Assembly (NCBI GenBank): GCA_930367215.1
Contig: OV884059.1
Coordinates: 11,804,945-11,868,944, forward strand
DNA: 64,000 nucleotides
Direction: 5' to 3'
Origin: Pollenia angustigena
Lineage: Eukaryota > Arthropoda > Insecta > Diptera > Polleniidae
Shown one piece after another: positions 1-11,860 of this stretch. The translations under genes and the position numbers were made by a program. The notes under the pieces were generated by a model, which worked only from the letters and a program-made list of their open reading frames with translations, had not been told where the DNA came from and did not search any database. Position 1 is the stretch's first letter; each line of letters begins with the position of its first letter.

Positions 1-900
1 AAAAACGTAGAGATAATAAGCAGCAGCAACAAGAGTTGGCGAAGGAGTTTGTTTAAAATAGAGATATGAAACCTAAATATGACTTAATTTTACTTTGGCG
101 AGGCCATGATGGTTCATGGGTCTCAAATAGGTTACACTCTAAAAAATTTGTCTGCAGATACAGTAGTGTTGGGTATCAAATTTCATGGCTAGACAAACTT
201 AAGGTGCCAAACTTGATTTAAATATGAAAGTTGTTGAGCCTTTAAATATTTTTTTTTATTTTATTACTAATAAAATAATTATATTGTTAACATTAATGGT
301 TTACTTGTTCAACAAAATTACAACAATTATTGTTATATTATTCAATAATTTTAAATTTTTTTTCGCACCATCAATTTGACCTATTAATTGCTAAATCCAT
401 AATAATATTAGCTTTACCATATTTATTCTCTTTTATTAATTCAATATTTTTTTAATGTTTTTATTAATTAAACATTTTTGCCCTCTAATTGCCCAAATGA
501 CCTGTGTTTAGAAGTGTTTATTTTTATTGAAATTTTAAATAAACAGTTTATTAGCAAATAATTTTTATTTTCGAAATTATGCCCAAAACTATTAGAGCAT
601 ATTAATAAAGTGGGTAAAACGTTTAGTTGGTATGTTCACCATATAATTTGCTAATAATTCATGTTAAGAGTTAATGAGTTGTGGCGTGTGTAACGGCTTA
701 ATTATGAATAATTAAATGAAAAAACCAAAATATTTTGAAAATTTCATTTAAAATGTTAATTAAGTATAGAAAAAAGGGAATGCAAATTTTAGGCAAAGTT
801 TTCAGATGAACCGTCACAACAGAACGCCTATACAAAACCGGAATGTAAGTAGAAACGTTGTTCCGGACAGAAGGAGCAGGGTGAACTTCTATACTCAAGG
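1..900. other. AT-rich stretch, nothing recognised
   Basis: Very AT-rich DNA with homopolymer T and A runs. I see no credible reading frame, terminal inverted repeat or tandem repeat. The only long frame is a 66-codon one on the minus strand near 698-898, which has no recognisable motif and is compatible with chance. Confidence 0.5.
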
Positions 901-919
901 CTCTTAGTCAAGAAAAGGC

Positions 920-1780
920 TTAGGCTTTGGAGTACCCTTAAGGGAGCTCAGCCTCAATTTATCGTGAAGACTACCGGATGAATAAGGCGTTTTTCAGACG
1001 GAGATATTAGCCGCTCATTTCTAAATAAGATAACTGAAGCAGTTTGACCGTAATATCAAAAGGGTCCCAGGTCACAGGGATATACTGTATACTGTTGAAC
1101 ATTAGGGGAATGAGCTTGCTAGACTTGGCACTATATTACCGGTTCTACTAGATTCACAAGGCGTTGGAATGCCTCTGCTTTCTAGAGACACAAAATTTGG
1201 CAATCGACTGTCGATATTGCTAATTACAATTGTCCTGCGAACACTGGATGGAGGATTGTCAGGCAGTTTTGGCCCCGCATGAATTATGGGCGAACAATGT
1301 CGCCAATAGATTTGAAAGGCGTTGGAGTATCTCTGCTTTTCTAGAAACTCAAAATTCGGCTATAGATATTGCTTATGACAATTGGGCCTCGAACACTGGA
1401 TGCAGAATTTCTAGGCATTTGTGGTTCCGCATGGATGACGGATGAACAATGTACGTATCTACCATCGACGACTACAAGGGTTGTTTCACTCTTTGTATCT
1501 GTTTTCACGGGACACTTTCTAAAAGGTATGCACGAACAGCATCTGGGATGCGGACACTTTGGTAACTGCCGGAGCTACGATAACGAAAATGTGAAGGAGT
1601 AGGACGTAGGAGAACTTTCCTGTCACTGTACACTGCACTGGCGAGTCGCCACATTTGACGAATTGTACTGGTGCTTATTTAAACTTCTTTAGAAGTTTTG
1701 GGTTGGTTCTATGGGGAGGGGGGGATCCCTAGTGTAACTCTACGGTGTCATAATGTTTTTGGCGTTCGACTCCCAAATTT
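920..1780 (+). pseudogene. R1/LOA-type non-LTR retrotransposon, RNase H and C-terminal remnant
   Basis: This is the decayed 3' part of a non-LTR retrotransposon pol gene. Around 1055-1130 the plus strand reads a degraded RNase H motif (VPGH.DI followed by GNELARLG), which matches the W-V-P-G-H...G-N...A-D-x-L-A segment of the RNase H domain found in R1/LOA/I-type elements. Further on, near 1393-1580, come fragments of the C-terminal region, including TGCRISRHL and a GTLSKR-like stretch. The same peptide motif (TGCRISR) reappears on the minus strand at about 32.8 kb, so both derive from related elements. Stops and frameshifts are frequent. A segment of about 160 bp is tandemly duplicated (about 1158-1316 and 1317-1465), seen from the repeated GGCGTTGGA...CTCTGCTTT...GAACACTGGATG order. 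The fragment cannot encode a working enzyme. Clade assignment is inferred from the RNase H domain and the C-terminal pattern. Confidence 0.65.
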
Positions 1781-3285
1781 AAAAATATTTGTTTATATTA
1801 CTAAAAGACTGCACAGTGACTTGAACTTATTAGCAAGCAGATAGTATACTCAACATTTATAAAGGTTTGTAAAATGACTTAAACACTTTGGTAAGTGGAT
1901 GGGCTATCCAACATATTACCGGTGGCTTACCAGGTCTTATATGATCCTTGTTTCTGTATTATTTCTTAAATTCGATTTTTTTTTAACAATTGAAATTACC
2001 CTAAAAACCATAATTGCACTTTAAATCTTATTGCTTAAAAAGGTATTACATAAATACTTTAAGCACTCCCTTCCATAAATACTTAATAAACTCCAGTACA
2101 TTTTTAACCCATTTAAATCATCGATAAATTTTCTCCAGCCTAAACAAAGCAAATTATTGAAAGCATTTGTAAATCAATAAATCATTAAATTATTGCAACA
2201 TCAGTATTTGAAGCGTCAAAATGCATTGTTGCTGCGTTACTTAACTTGCCAGACTCTGGTGAATGTGTGTAATCACTTAAAAGCTAATTGTTTTCCGCTT
2301 TCAGCTTGTAGGTTCATATTATTAAGGTGGTTGGTTGGTTGTTGGCTGGGTGCAGTTGGAGAGATCTGCATTGAATTGTTTGTTGAAATTGAAAATTAAG
2401 TAATTAATAAATAATGCGGCTGGATAATTGATGTTTAAGCAAAGTGCTTGCTTAAAACAATGAATATTGTTAACGATATGATAAGATAAGCAAAAGTGTG
2501 GCAGGTTATTAATAATTAATTATGACGATTTAATAATTTTAACATTTGCGTTGTTTAATTGTAAATAGTATAGGCAAATACTTTTGTGAGCATGTATTTT
2601 TCGGTGATAAAAAAAATCGCCTAAATTTATTTAGAGTCAATGGTTAACTAAGCACTTTATAAAAGCATTTTTTTAATGTTTTTGAAGTAAACAAACAACT
2701 TAAGAGTTTTAAGAACCACCTTCTTGCCAAAGAGTGACTTCAGTGCAAACATATGACAAACAAATTTTTTATAAAATAAAAAAAAAAAATTACTCTTACA
2801 CCCACGCTTTAGTGTTTAATTTGCCAAAAATCAAATAAAAATATTGAAAATTATTCAATCATAATAATCACCACCATTTACTATCTACCAACATCTGACT
2901 GCATTTGTTGCCGAAGAGTTTTTTTCATTGAGTTGAGTACAAAAATCATTTAATGACATGACATAAGCAAGTGCAACTCGAAGTTATCAGGCAATTGTTG
3001 TAAAAATAAATCATTTAGCTGAATAAGTTGGAAAAAAATGTTGAAAATAAAAAACGGAGTTGCACATTCCACATTTGTGAAGTGAAGTGCGAAGCACTGC
3101 AGTTCTTTTTTTTTTCTTTGGTTTGGTTGCGGTTTTTCGTTAAGATTGTCTGCAAATAGTTATTTGTCGTTTTTTTCGAGCCTTTTAAAGTAGATACTTT
3201 CAAATGTACTTATGTATGTGAACCTGTTCATGTGTGGATGAGGGTGAAGAGATGCCAGATGGAAAGAAGCTTTTAGGTAGAATGA
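1781..3285. other. AT-rich stretch, nothing recognised
   Basis: AT-rich sequence with scattered A/T homopolymers (for example near 2780 and 3105). The short frames present have no motifs. I see no inverted-repeat element or tandem array. Confidence 0.45.
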
Positions 3286-3289
3286 ACTA

Positions 3290-4560
3290 AAATGTCTAGA
3301 TAAGGTATTCATCATGTAAAAAAACGCTTATTTCACTACAAAACATTAAGAGCCAGAAAAAATCTCTTATTTCAACATTAAAATCGCTAAAAGCACAAAA
3401 ATCACTGCCATAGATATCACAAATAATGTAAAAAAGGAAGTTAAATTTATTTTCGCCTGAACATTTAAGAAAAATGAAATCGCTTTGAGCAACAAAAAAT
3501 CACAAAAACCTAAAAAAAGTTAATTAAAAAAAATCGCTTAATTCTTTAAAAAACGATTGCTGCAACACAAATCTATAAAACGCCAAAAGCTTTAAAATCA
3601 TAATTTGTTTCTAAAAATTTATTTTAAAACTACTCTTTCACAGCAGACCTTAAAGGACTTAAGACTCTTATTTCATTATTAATAATTATAAAACAGCAAA
3701 AACAGCAAAAACAGAAACACACACTTCAACAAAAATCGCCAAAATTAAAAAACAAAACCTTCACCAAAAATGTATAAGAAACAAAAATACAGAAATCATA
3801 AACTTAAAAAAAATCAGCTTGAACAGAAAAGACGATTACACTAAAAAAAAATCCCTAAAAGCACCAACACTGTGCTTTGTTCCAAAATACAAGTGAAAAG
3901 CGATATTTGACAACAAATCTTTAATGTCCAAAAAAATCTTTTATTTAAAAGTAAATAATCGCTAAGCAAAACGAAACAAAAAAAAAAAAAAAAAAAAAAA
4001 CACCAAAGTTTTGACCAAAAAACAATTTCCTAAACCAAGAAAAAAGGTAAATTCGTCTAAAATCTGAAAAACGGCAATAAATCGCCGAAAGCCTAAAAAA
4101 CCAAATTTTCGAAAAATCGCCTAGTCAAAAAAAAGCTCTTATTATACTACAATCTTTATAAAGTTAAAAAAAAAACTGTTATTTTGACCAAAAAATTGCA
4201 TAGAATGCGAAATTCGCACATTTTTAGGAAAAATCGCCTAAACTAGAGAAAAAACACATATTTAAACTTAGACTACTTAAACCCTAAATAATTGTTAATT
4301 TTAGCTCTAAAACGCATTAAGACCACAAAAAATCACTAATTTAACATAAAATAGCCTTATAAAGTTTTTTTTTATAATTTTTCCCATTAAAATCGCTAGA
4401 ACCACAAATGTCTCATATATTTTCAAAAATCGGCTAAATAAAAAAACAAAAAATTTCTTTTAAAGTATAGAAAATCGCATTTTTAGTCTAAAAATAAATT
4501 TATAACCAAACCGTACATCTTCTAATATAAAGTATTTTTGCAAGGTTTAGAAAAAAAATT
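3290..4560. repeat. Degenerate AAAATCGC repeat field
   Basis: The motif AAAATCGC, or AAAATCGCC followed by TAAA, recurs many times across about 1.3 kb, together with recurring TCTTATTT and ACTACAAA pieces, at irregular spacings of a few tens of bases. This reads as a decayed minisatellite or the interior of a repeat-rich element rather than as random sequence. An A23-type homopolymer lies near 3979-4001. No reading frame is supported. The period and consensus would need self-alignment to fix. Confidence 0.5.
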
Positions 4561-4664
4561 TTAGGGCCAAATTTAAGAATTTCAACTATATGGCGTTTTA
4601 ATAAAATTCTTAGATCATCTCCATGATTTATAACTAACATAACTACCCGCTATATCCATTTCTT

Positions 4665-5574
4665 CATTTCATTTGACAAAGTTTGGCATAATGGGCTACT
4701 CATCAAAATAACCCGAATGCTTCCTCAAAACACTCACAAACTTCTGGAAAGCTATCTAACAGGCAGAACATTCATAGTAAGGTCACAAGATAAATAGTCC
4801 CCCCTCAAGAAAATTACTGCTGGTGTCCCCCAAGGCAGCATATTAGGACCGCTTCTATATATAATATACACAGCGGATATGCCAACAAACCTGACCACGC
4901 ATACCTCTACATTTCCAGACGACACAGCATTTATTAGCGTTAACCATGACCCAAAAGTTGCATGGCCAAATCTGCAGACCCACATCAATGAACTAGAGGC
5001 TTGGCTAGAAAAATGGAGAATATAGGTTAACCCGGCTAAATGTGCTCACTTAACTTTCACGCTCAGAAGACAAACGTGCCCAGCTGTAAAAATAAATAAC
5101 ATCACTGTTCCGGTAGAAAACCATGTTAAGTGCTTGGGAATTTATATAGATAGACGCTTGACCTGGTCGCGTCATATTGAAGCGAAAATAACGGCTATGA
5201 AACTTAAAGCAGCTCAACTACATTGGCTTCTCGGTCGAAACTCAAACTTGTCTTTAGACAACAAAATTCTCTTATACAAGTCCATCATAAAACCAATATG
5301 GGCATATGGCATCCAATTATGGGGTACTGCATGCGCATCTAACATCCAAAAGCTTCAAAGAAGACAGTCTAAAATATTACGACAAATTGTCTGCGCCCCA
5401 TGGTATATACGTAATGATATTATCCACAGAGATCTCAACGTCCCCACTATTCAGGAGGAAATTAAAAAATATTCAATCAGCTACATCGATAAACTAATGG
5501 CCCACCTTAACTACCTCGCTCGGGGTCTGCTTCAGTTCGAAGTTCACCAGAGGCTAAAAAAACCGATACTTTGA
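4665..5574 (+). pseudogene. Jockey-type non-LTR retrotransposon reverse transcriptase fragment
   Basis: The frame starts inside reverse transcriptase motif A (FDKVWHNGLL, with the catalytic aspartate codon near 4673). It continues through the substrate-binding loop GVPQGSILGPLLY near 4822-4860 and reaches motif C at 4912-4923. Motif C reads FPDD instead of the usual F/Y-A-D-D, so the alanine has become proline. A TAG at 5023-5025 interrupts the frame straight after KWRI. Translation then resumes as VNPAKCAHLTF and runs through GIYIDRRLTWSRHI and IKPIWAYGIQLWG, a typical jockey-clade thumb/C-terminal region, to a TGA at 5572-5574. The fragment lacks the endonuclease, ORF1 and the N-terminal half of the reverse transcriptase, which fits 5' truncation during target-primed insertion. 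With a stop and an altered motif C it is a dead copy. Jockey is preferred over R1/LOA because no RNase H follows. Confidence 0.88.
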
Positions 5575-5648
5575 GCCTAACTAGAAGACATTTTTAAAAT
5601 TTGAATACAGCAGTTAGTGGTTACATTGGTAAATTTCGATAAGAAAGA

Positions 5649-6196
5649 TTAGTAGAAATCTCATAAATACACTTTCAGCTATGCTCTATTACAAAAAATC
5701 TATACAAATTCTGAATAAAAACTATATAGTTCTGAAATCTAGAATACCTAAACTATCAACCCTATTAGTCCATATTAGAGCACCATTTCGATTTTGACCC
5801 ATTTTCGGGTTCTGAAAGTAGGACTTTTTTTTAGTAGAAATCTCATAAATACACTTTCAGCTATGCTCTATTACAAAAAATCTATACAAATTCTGAATAA
5901 AAACTATATAGTTCTGAAATCTAGAATACCTAAACTATCAACCCTATTAGTCCATATTAGAGCACCATTTCGATTTTGACCCATTTTCGGGTTCTGAAAG
6001 TAGGACTTTTTTTTAGTAGAAATCTCATAAATACACTTTCAGCTATGCTCTATTACAAAAAATCTATACAAATTCTGAATAAAAACTATATAGTTCTGAA
6101 ATCTAGAATACCTAAACTATCAACCCTATTAGTCCATATTAGAGCACCATTTCGATTTTGACCCATTTTCGGGTTCTGAAAGAAGGACTTTTTTTA
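5649..6196 (+). repeat. Three tandem copies of a 182-bp unit
   Basis: The units begin at about 5649, 5831 and 6013, each starting TTAGTAGAAATCTC and ending in a T-run after GTTCTGAAAG. The copies look identical apart from single-base changes at the last unit's end, so the amplification is recent. The 61-codon frames inside the units are identical between units, but 182 is not a multiple of three, so no continuous repeat protein is made. The array lies about 75 bp downstream of the jockey stop codon and could derive from that element's 3' UTR. That link is inference. Confidence 0.9.
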
Positions 6197-8066
6197 ATTG
6201 TAATTCATTTCCGGGCCAAATTGTTTAAATAAAAAATAAATGTTTTATTAATAATTCTGAATTAACGTTTTTAAATTTATTTTTGTCTCAAATTATTTAT
6301 TATTGGCAAAAAAACATCCATTCTGTTGTCTTAACAGTCTTTGAGTATGAACTATGTTAACAGAAGTTGCTTGTGTACAGGAAACTTGATAGGCAAAAAA
6401 ACGAAGCTAACTAACGGAGCTAACTTCACACACTTAATTAAAAAGTGTTTCTGCTGGAATTATCGAATAACTTCCTTTGCATAAGTTTAATAGTTTCTTT
6501 CGAGCTTTAATTTTCTGACATTAGGATCGTAAATAAGGGTGCTACGAGCAGAACAGGATACTTGTGTTCAATGGCCCTTAAGGGCAAAACCTTCATTGAT
6601 ATATCACACTTTTAAATCGGACTGTAAATGCCTAAGATACAACGAAAAATTTAAAAAGGCGAACCCTACGTTCGGAAAAAAAACAAATTTTTACGAAACC
6701 TCCTGGCAAAAATACTTTATATTAGAGGGTCTACGGCACACTTTTTTTTCCTTGCAAGTACACTTGCAGGTACACTCTAATGTACAGGTCTCCTCTAATG
6801 GCTTAATTTATATACAAAATGTTCACCAATCTGGCAGTTTTAGAAATAATACAACTGATGCAATCGATTTTTGGCTGCATATTTATTCAAACTTAAGTGT
6901 CTTTCTGCCAATTGGGCCACTTGTTGGCTTCAATTTGTTGTATTTTTCTCTTTACAGTTGTTTTTTTTTCACTTATTTTTATAGTCATTTGACTCCAAAA
7001 TGCTCCACAATTTTTTAGTAAAACTGAAACTGAAAAAAATAAAGAAGCAGCAACACTTTTATTGTTAAACAGCAGTTGCTGTTGATCTTTGTAAGAAAAA
7101 AAAAATTCAAATATATTTTTTTTTAAATTAAGTGTTTGTTATTATTTGTTTGTTTGCTGACTGGCTGTTGGTGTAAAATCATGCAAATTAAAATTTTTGT
7201 TGTTGTTTTTTTATTTTATTCGGCTGTTGGTATTTTTCTTTTTTTGGTTACTAAGTTTTATGAATATTTTGTGTAAATTGTATTGATTAGCAGCCACAAT
7301 ATGAAAATTGTTTATAAGTTACATAATTTTTCTTCTTTTTGGCGTTTGGTAAATTTTTAAATTAAAAAAAAAAAAAAAAAAACTAAAATATTGGTAAAAA
7401 TAACAGTTTAACGAAAACAAAGATGAAGATGTTTGCAATGGGCCATAAATTTATTTGAAGCTTAGAGAAAAATGGTAAATAAATTACAAAAAATAAAGAA
7501 ACATAAACTCAATTTTGAAAGTAGGAAGCGTTAAATTGGAGAATGTGGTTTTTTTGTGCAACTACAGACATAAATTAGCAAAATTGACTATAATGATTAT
7601 AATTTATGTTTTATATGACTTAATTATGACGTTTCAATTAGAAAATGGAAAAATTTGTATAAATACTTATGAATGTATATTTAAAAAAATCCAATAGCAA
7701 TTTAAATTGCGCACAATTGGTAAAAAAAAAAACATAAAATTTGTCTTCAGTATAGTCAACATTTTCAATTACAGATTAGTCCACAGTCTAGTAAATCGCT
7801 CCTTTGCCGCAAAAATAGCTTAAGCGACATAATTTTCTTTGCGCTTTTTTAATTAATAAAAGCAACACTTGCATCATCAATTCTTCAAATGCCATGGTCA
7901 CAGAAGGATCCGCTACGATCTTATAGCAAAAACAAATTTAGCTTAAGCGCCAACCTTCATATACAATTTTTATGAAATACAATAAAAAAACCCCCTATCA
8001 AATTGTGTTTTTGCTGCTAAGGCTTTTTTGCGGTAAGGGTTCGATATAGCCTTATACATAGTATTA
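6197..8066. other. AT-rich stretch without a supported gene
   Basis: This is mostly poly-A/T-rich sequence. The longest frame (159 codons, 6539-7018 plus) has no family motif, has low-complexity F/Y-rich ends typical of translated AT-rich DNA, and shows no splice or promoter context, so I do not call it a gene. No inverted-repeat element was recognised. Confidence 0.4.
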
Positions 8067-8883
8067 ACAAGTAGGAAAGTATAGTCGGTCGTAGCCCGAC
8101 CATATGATACCCTACACCACAGTATTTAAAAACAACTTTTCGAGAAGGATCTTTCTATGTTTTGAATTTCATTTTAATCTGTTAGATAGTTTTGGAGAGG
8201 CGGAAATTGTCTCCTATCTCCCCTCGTGATCCTATTTTTTTTTAAAAATGAATAGCTTATGTGTCAATATAAATGTAGATCTACCTATGCACAGAAAAAA
8301 ATAAAAATTGATTTCAATTAAAAAATTTGTGATATTAATTAAAAAATTAATTAAATTTGCACCAGCAAACAAATTAATAGTATCAATTAAACCAGTTAAT
8401 AGTATTAATTAAACGTTTAATTCACTTGATTAAACGTTTAATTCACTTGATTAAATTTTTAATTAAAACTGATTTTATTTTTGATTAATGCTTTAATTGG
8501 TGAAAAATTTTGGAGAATTTTTTCTGTGTGCTTTAAATTTCATTAAAATTGGTTTGACAAAGACCCTATTCCGGAAAGCAGTTTGTGTGGGGGCTATATG
8601 AAATTATTTTCAACATGCTTGGTAGTTGCACAAATTAGAACTTAGGTACCAAATTTCATCGAAATATCTTCAAAAGTGCAACCTATACTTTTCGCACAAG
8701 GTAACATGGACAGCCAGCCTGACTGCCAGCCAACCAGCCAGACGGACATCGTTAGATCGACTCAGAAATTGATTCTGACTCGTTCGGTATACCTTAAGGT
8801 GGGTCTTGGACCAATATTTTAAGGTGTTAAACACGTCAGCACAAATGCATAATGCCCTCTCCACTGTTGTGGTGTGGCTGTAA
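8067..8883 (+). mobile_element. Helentron/DINE-1-like non-autonomous element, copy 1
   Basis: The 5' end reads ACAAGTAGGAAAGTATAGTC, followed by a short hairpin around GGTCGTAGCCCGACC. The 3' part contains a CAGC-rich microsatellite (8709-8744), an inverted repeat around CGACTCAGAAATTGATTCTG, and a closing segment ending CACTGTTGTGGTGTGGCTG. Copies at 42.4-43.3, 53.5-54.2 and 60.4-61.3 kb share this order. A central microsatellite, subterminal inverted repeats and abundance in dipteran genomes are known traits of DINE-1/INE-1 elements, and the GGACATCGTTAGATCGACTC block resembles the Drosophila DINE-1 sequence as I remember it. No Rep/helicase gene is present. The copy is interrupted by a 239-bp element at 8290-8528. 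Confidence 0.7.
8290..8528. mobile_element. Short inverted-repeat element (CACAGAAAAA family) nested in Helentron-like copy 1
   Basis: The sequence starts CACAGAAAAAAAT and ends with the inverse (AATTTTTTCTGTG). It is flanked by TG on both sides (8288-8289 and 8529-8530). In the other Helentron-like copies the host reads continuously through this point (CTATG then TTTAAATTTCATT), so those copies serve as paralogous empty sites. The interior is rich in TTAATTAAA and carries a direct repeat of TTTAATTCACTTGATTAAA. A related, rearranged copy lies reversed near 37.05-37.38 kb. Confidence 0.75.
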
Positions 8884-10656
8884 CAATGGTTTAAACTTTA
8901 AGGCAGCGTTTAAAAATGCTGGGGTATTTTAAATGCTTTTGTAATTGCTTAACTAAACTTAATGAAAAGTACACAACAAAGCCAAAAAAAGAAGAGTATT
9001 TTTACGAAATTAGATTTATCTTAGAATTATTTATAGTTTTAGTTATGAGTACTCTTGTAATTTATAGTTTATGTCGTATTTGTTTAAATTGTTATTTCCT
9101 CCACTGTATTGTAGACTCTAGATTTAATTGTAGAATTTAGATTTAGAACATTATGTTCTAGAACAGCGAAGGGCAGATAGAGAACATTGAATAAAAGAGA
9201 GTAAATTAGTTGATTTACACTTAAAGAAATTTTTGAAAAGTTTTAAAAACTGTATGTGAATTTGCAAAACAAAAAAAAAAAAAAAAGTTTAGTTAAAATA
9301 TTATTATTATATAATTCATCAAGTTTTCCTTAACGGTAAAATATATATATGAAATCGAAAAGACCATGAACAAAAACTTCAAAATGTGTACTATTTATAT
9401 GTAAATATGCAAAAAAAAAAAAGGAATTCAATAAAAAATCTCGATTATTATATAATTCATCATCCCACATGATTGCTGAAAAGTTTTTAAAACAAGCTGA
9501 AAAAAACATACCTAAGCACAGCTTGATCACAACACAATAAATATATTGTCAGTGTACCACTACGAAATTGCCAAATTTGCCAAAATAACAACATGCGCAA
9601 CAGTCATGCTTTGTTGAAATTTATTAAGTAACTGAATACAATTTTACTTTTTATTGTTCTGTTGTATTTGTTTTTCGGGTTGCCTTTGTAACTGTTTATG
9701 CATGAAACATGAATTCAAGATTTTCAGTTTGTGGGCAGTAGTAAATTAGCGAAAACAACATCACACAAACACGTGTATGTGTTATACGGTAAATTTTTTC
9801 ACATTCTGATTTTAATGTAAATATTGTTGTTTCTTCTTGTTTTGACTGCTAAAAAATAGTTTCTTATTCAGTTTCTCTATTTTAAACCTACTTTTTTTAA
9901 GTTAAAAAGTAGTATAATAAAACAATTGTTTGGTATGTTTTGGGGATTTAAAGGAATACCTTAGTAGGGCAATTTTTGCATTTTTAGCAGCTCTGGTAAA
10001 AAAAAACACGATGAGTAAATGTAAAAACCCGAAAAACTTCGTAATCCAGGCAAACCAGCGCCCATCGCTGTTCTAGAATCGTCTAAATGGTTCTTGAATC
10101 TACTACTACTTTTGTGTCTGAACTATAAATACAGGCTTACTCATAAATGTTTACTTTAGTTTGCTTTCAGGCATAAATGTTTGTTAAGTTAAATTAGTGC
10201 GTGAATTTTATTTGATTGGCAATTAAAAGAACTCAAAGTTTTATTATAAAGCGAATAAACTGATACGCGTTTATTAGAGGAAAAAAGTAACAGTATGTTG
10301 TTGCTTTGCTGACTGCTTAAGCAGAGAACATACACATAGTGAGATTAGGCAAATTATTTACTCTCTCTTTTTTTTTTTTTGCTTTTGCTAATTATCTATC
10401 AAAGTGTAAAGTAAGCATTCAAAAACACAGTTTTTTTATTTGCTGCAAAAAATGTAAGCAGGGTAAAAATTTGCTATTTTGAAGCATGCAATTTTAAAAC
10501 TGCCTTACACTAAACTATAGTCTAAAGTTTAGACTCTAAACTACATTCTAGACTATATAAATGTGGAATGTCATTAAAAGCATAGACAGTTTCATTAAAA
10601 GCATAGACAGTTTCCACTGAAACATAAAAAAAAATCTTCATTCTTGTTTATTCAAC
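8884..10656. other. AT-rich stretch; minor 21-bp tandem duplication
   Basis: No gene or element was recognised. A 21-bp unit beginning TCATTAAAAGCATAGACAG is present twice in tandem at 10571-10612. Just upstream, at 10520-10534, is the short palindrome GTCTAAAGTTTAGAC. Confidence 0.5.
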
Positions 10657-10659
10657 GCT

Positions 10660-10940
10660 AAAAAACATAATACGTTGAATAATTGCACTTTGAATTGCTT
10701 GCCTCCATATAGTTTTTGGCCTTGTGGACCACTCAATGCATTGCAGATTTTATCTTTTGGGTTTCTCAGGGTGTGACCTAAGCTCAAGACCTCAACACTC
10801 GTGGTCGTATTTGAGTATAAATGCCATCTAAACGTTTAAGTAGGAGTAGCTCATCATTGGTAATTATTCGAGGCCACCATTTTCCTTAAATGTTTCGTAA
10901 GCATCTAGCATCATCTTAAGGATATTTCACCTTCTGGTGC
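10660..10940 (-). pseudogene. RTE-like non-LTR retrotransposon, C-terminal reverse transcriptase scrap
   Basis: Read on the minus strand, the segment gives GKWWPRIITNDELL followed by a decayed EI..R..IGHTLRKP-like region and a WNPQ-like end. This matches the C-terminal thumb region of RTE-type reverse transcriptases (consensus CLRRIL.I.WP..ISN.EL...RW.WIGHTLRK). Only this terminal piece survives, with several stops and probable frameshifts. A better preserved relative lies at 30.1-30.65 kb in the same orientation. The call rests on motif pattern alone. Confidence 0.55.
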
Positions 10941-11480
10941 TACATTCTCCGGGGAAATCACGTGCAGTCAATCCTGTGTTCTCGAGAGATCTTCACGATC
11001 TCTTGCGATCGCGGCTGTCCAGTTATTCTGCATGGTACTGCACATGTCTAACTATGGGTTGACGACTCCATAGTTATGCTTGTTAAGGAAAATATTAACT
11101 AGTTTTCAGGAAGATTGTTTCCGCGGAGGCTTCGCTTTTCCGTTGGAAAGATAATTTCGGCTTTCATGTGATTGTTGTAGTTTTTTTACCCATAGTTGCG
11201 GAAAGGGATGTCCTAAAAATCCTATTAATGGGCTGATTTTTCACCATTTGTGTGAAGAGTTCGGACTGAGGGAGGATCATTCATAGCTGGTGTTGCTACT
11301 CACTAGAAGCTGCTAGCATTTAATAACTCCACCTACTTAACAAGTAGCAAGTGATGATGCACGGAATCTCTGTATGTTAGTTGCGCTCACACTCGGTGCC
11401 GCATCGGGCAAACGCATTGCTTACCACCCGGTGGTTAGGATTCACTACCCTACGGTAGGTATCCTTTTAAATATTTTCCA
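10941..11480. other. GC-richer unassigned segment next to RTE-like scrap
   Basis: This segment is clearly less AT-rich than its surroundings (for example 10960-11030 and 11360-11460) and includes CACCCGGTGGTTAGG and CTACGGTAGG-type inverted pieces. The composition suggests an old retrotransposon UTR or coding remnant, possibly belonging to the adjacent RTE-like scrap, but I cannot recover a protein. Confidence 0.3.
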
Positions 11481-11635
11481 CAGCTACCGCAGCTACCAAA
11501 CTTTAGTAAAGTTTACGTACTTTAAATTTCAATCGTTAGATTAGATTACAAACTAATCTATATTTTCATCTAATGTTCTGTAGTCCTCTGGCTTTTTTAA
11601 AACTTTATCATATTTTCCTCTGTAAAAAACATTTT

Positions 11636-11860
11636 GGCCCGTTTTCACAACTTATCGATAGCTGAAGCTTAAGGAAGGATTTTATCGGCAGTATAAAAAG
11701 TGTTCCATTATTACAGCATTACTTTATCCTACCAGGTAGAATGAACCTTAATTTTCTTTTTCGCTCAATTAAGGTTAACGTAAAGTTTTAATAATGGGAC
11801 ACTTTTCATAAGGCCGGTTAAAGTCTTCGTTTAGCTATCGGTAAGTTGTGAAAACGGGCC
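11636..11860. mobile_element. 225-bp MITE with GGCCCGTTTTCACAACTTA ends
   Basis: Both ends match inverted over about 70 bp with a few mismatches. The left end begins GGCCCGTTTTCACAACTTA, and the right end is its complement, ending in TGAAAACGGGCC. The subterminal region reads TTATCGATAGCTGAAG, which is very close to the monomer of the satellite at 17.9-22.8 kb. There is no coding capacity. Flanking triplets (TTT / TTA) hint at, but do not prove, a 3-bp target duplication. Confidence 0.8.

Noticed and set aside
5794..6161. Two identical 61-codon frames as a possible duplicated gene
   Set aside because: They are just the same frame in consecutive 182-bp tandem units, and the unit length is not a multiple of three.
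5649..6196. CRISPR-like repeat array
   Set aside because: Units are 182 bp and almost identical throughout, with no unique spacers, and the context is eukaryotic.
6539..7018. 159-codon plus-strand open frame, the longest in the window
   Set aside because: No recognisable domain, low-complexity ends, and no splice, promoter or polyadenylation context. Frames of this length are expected by chance in 64 kb.
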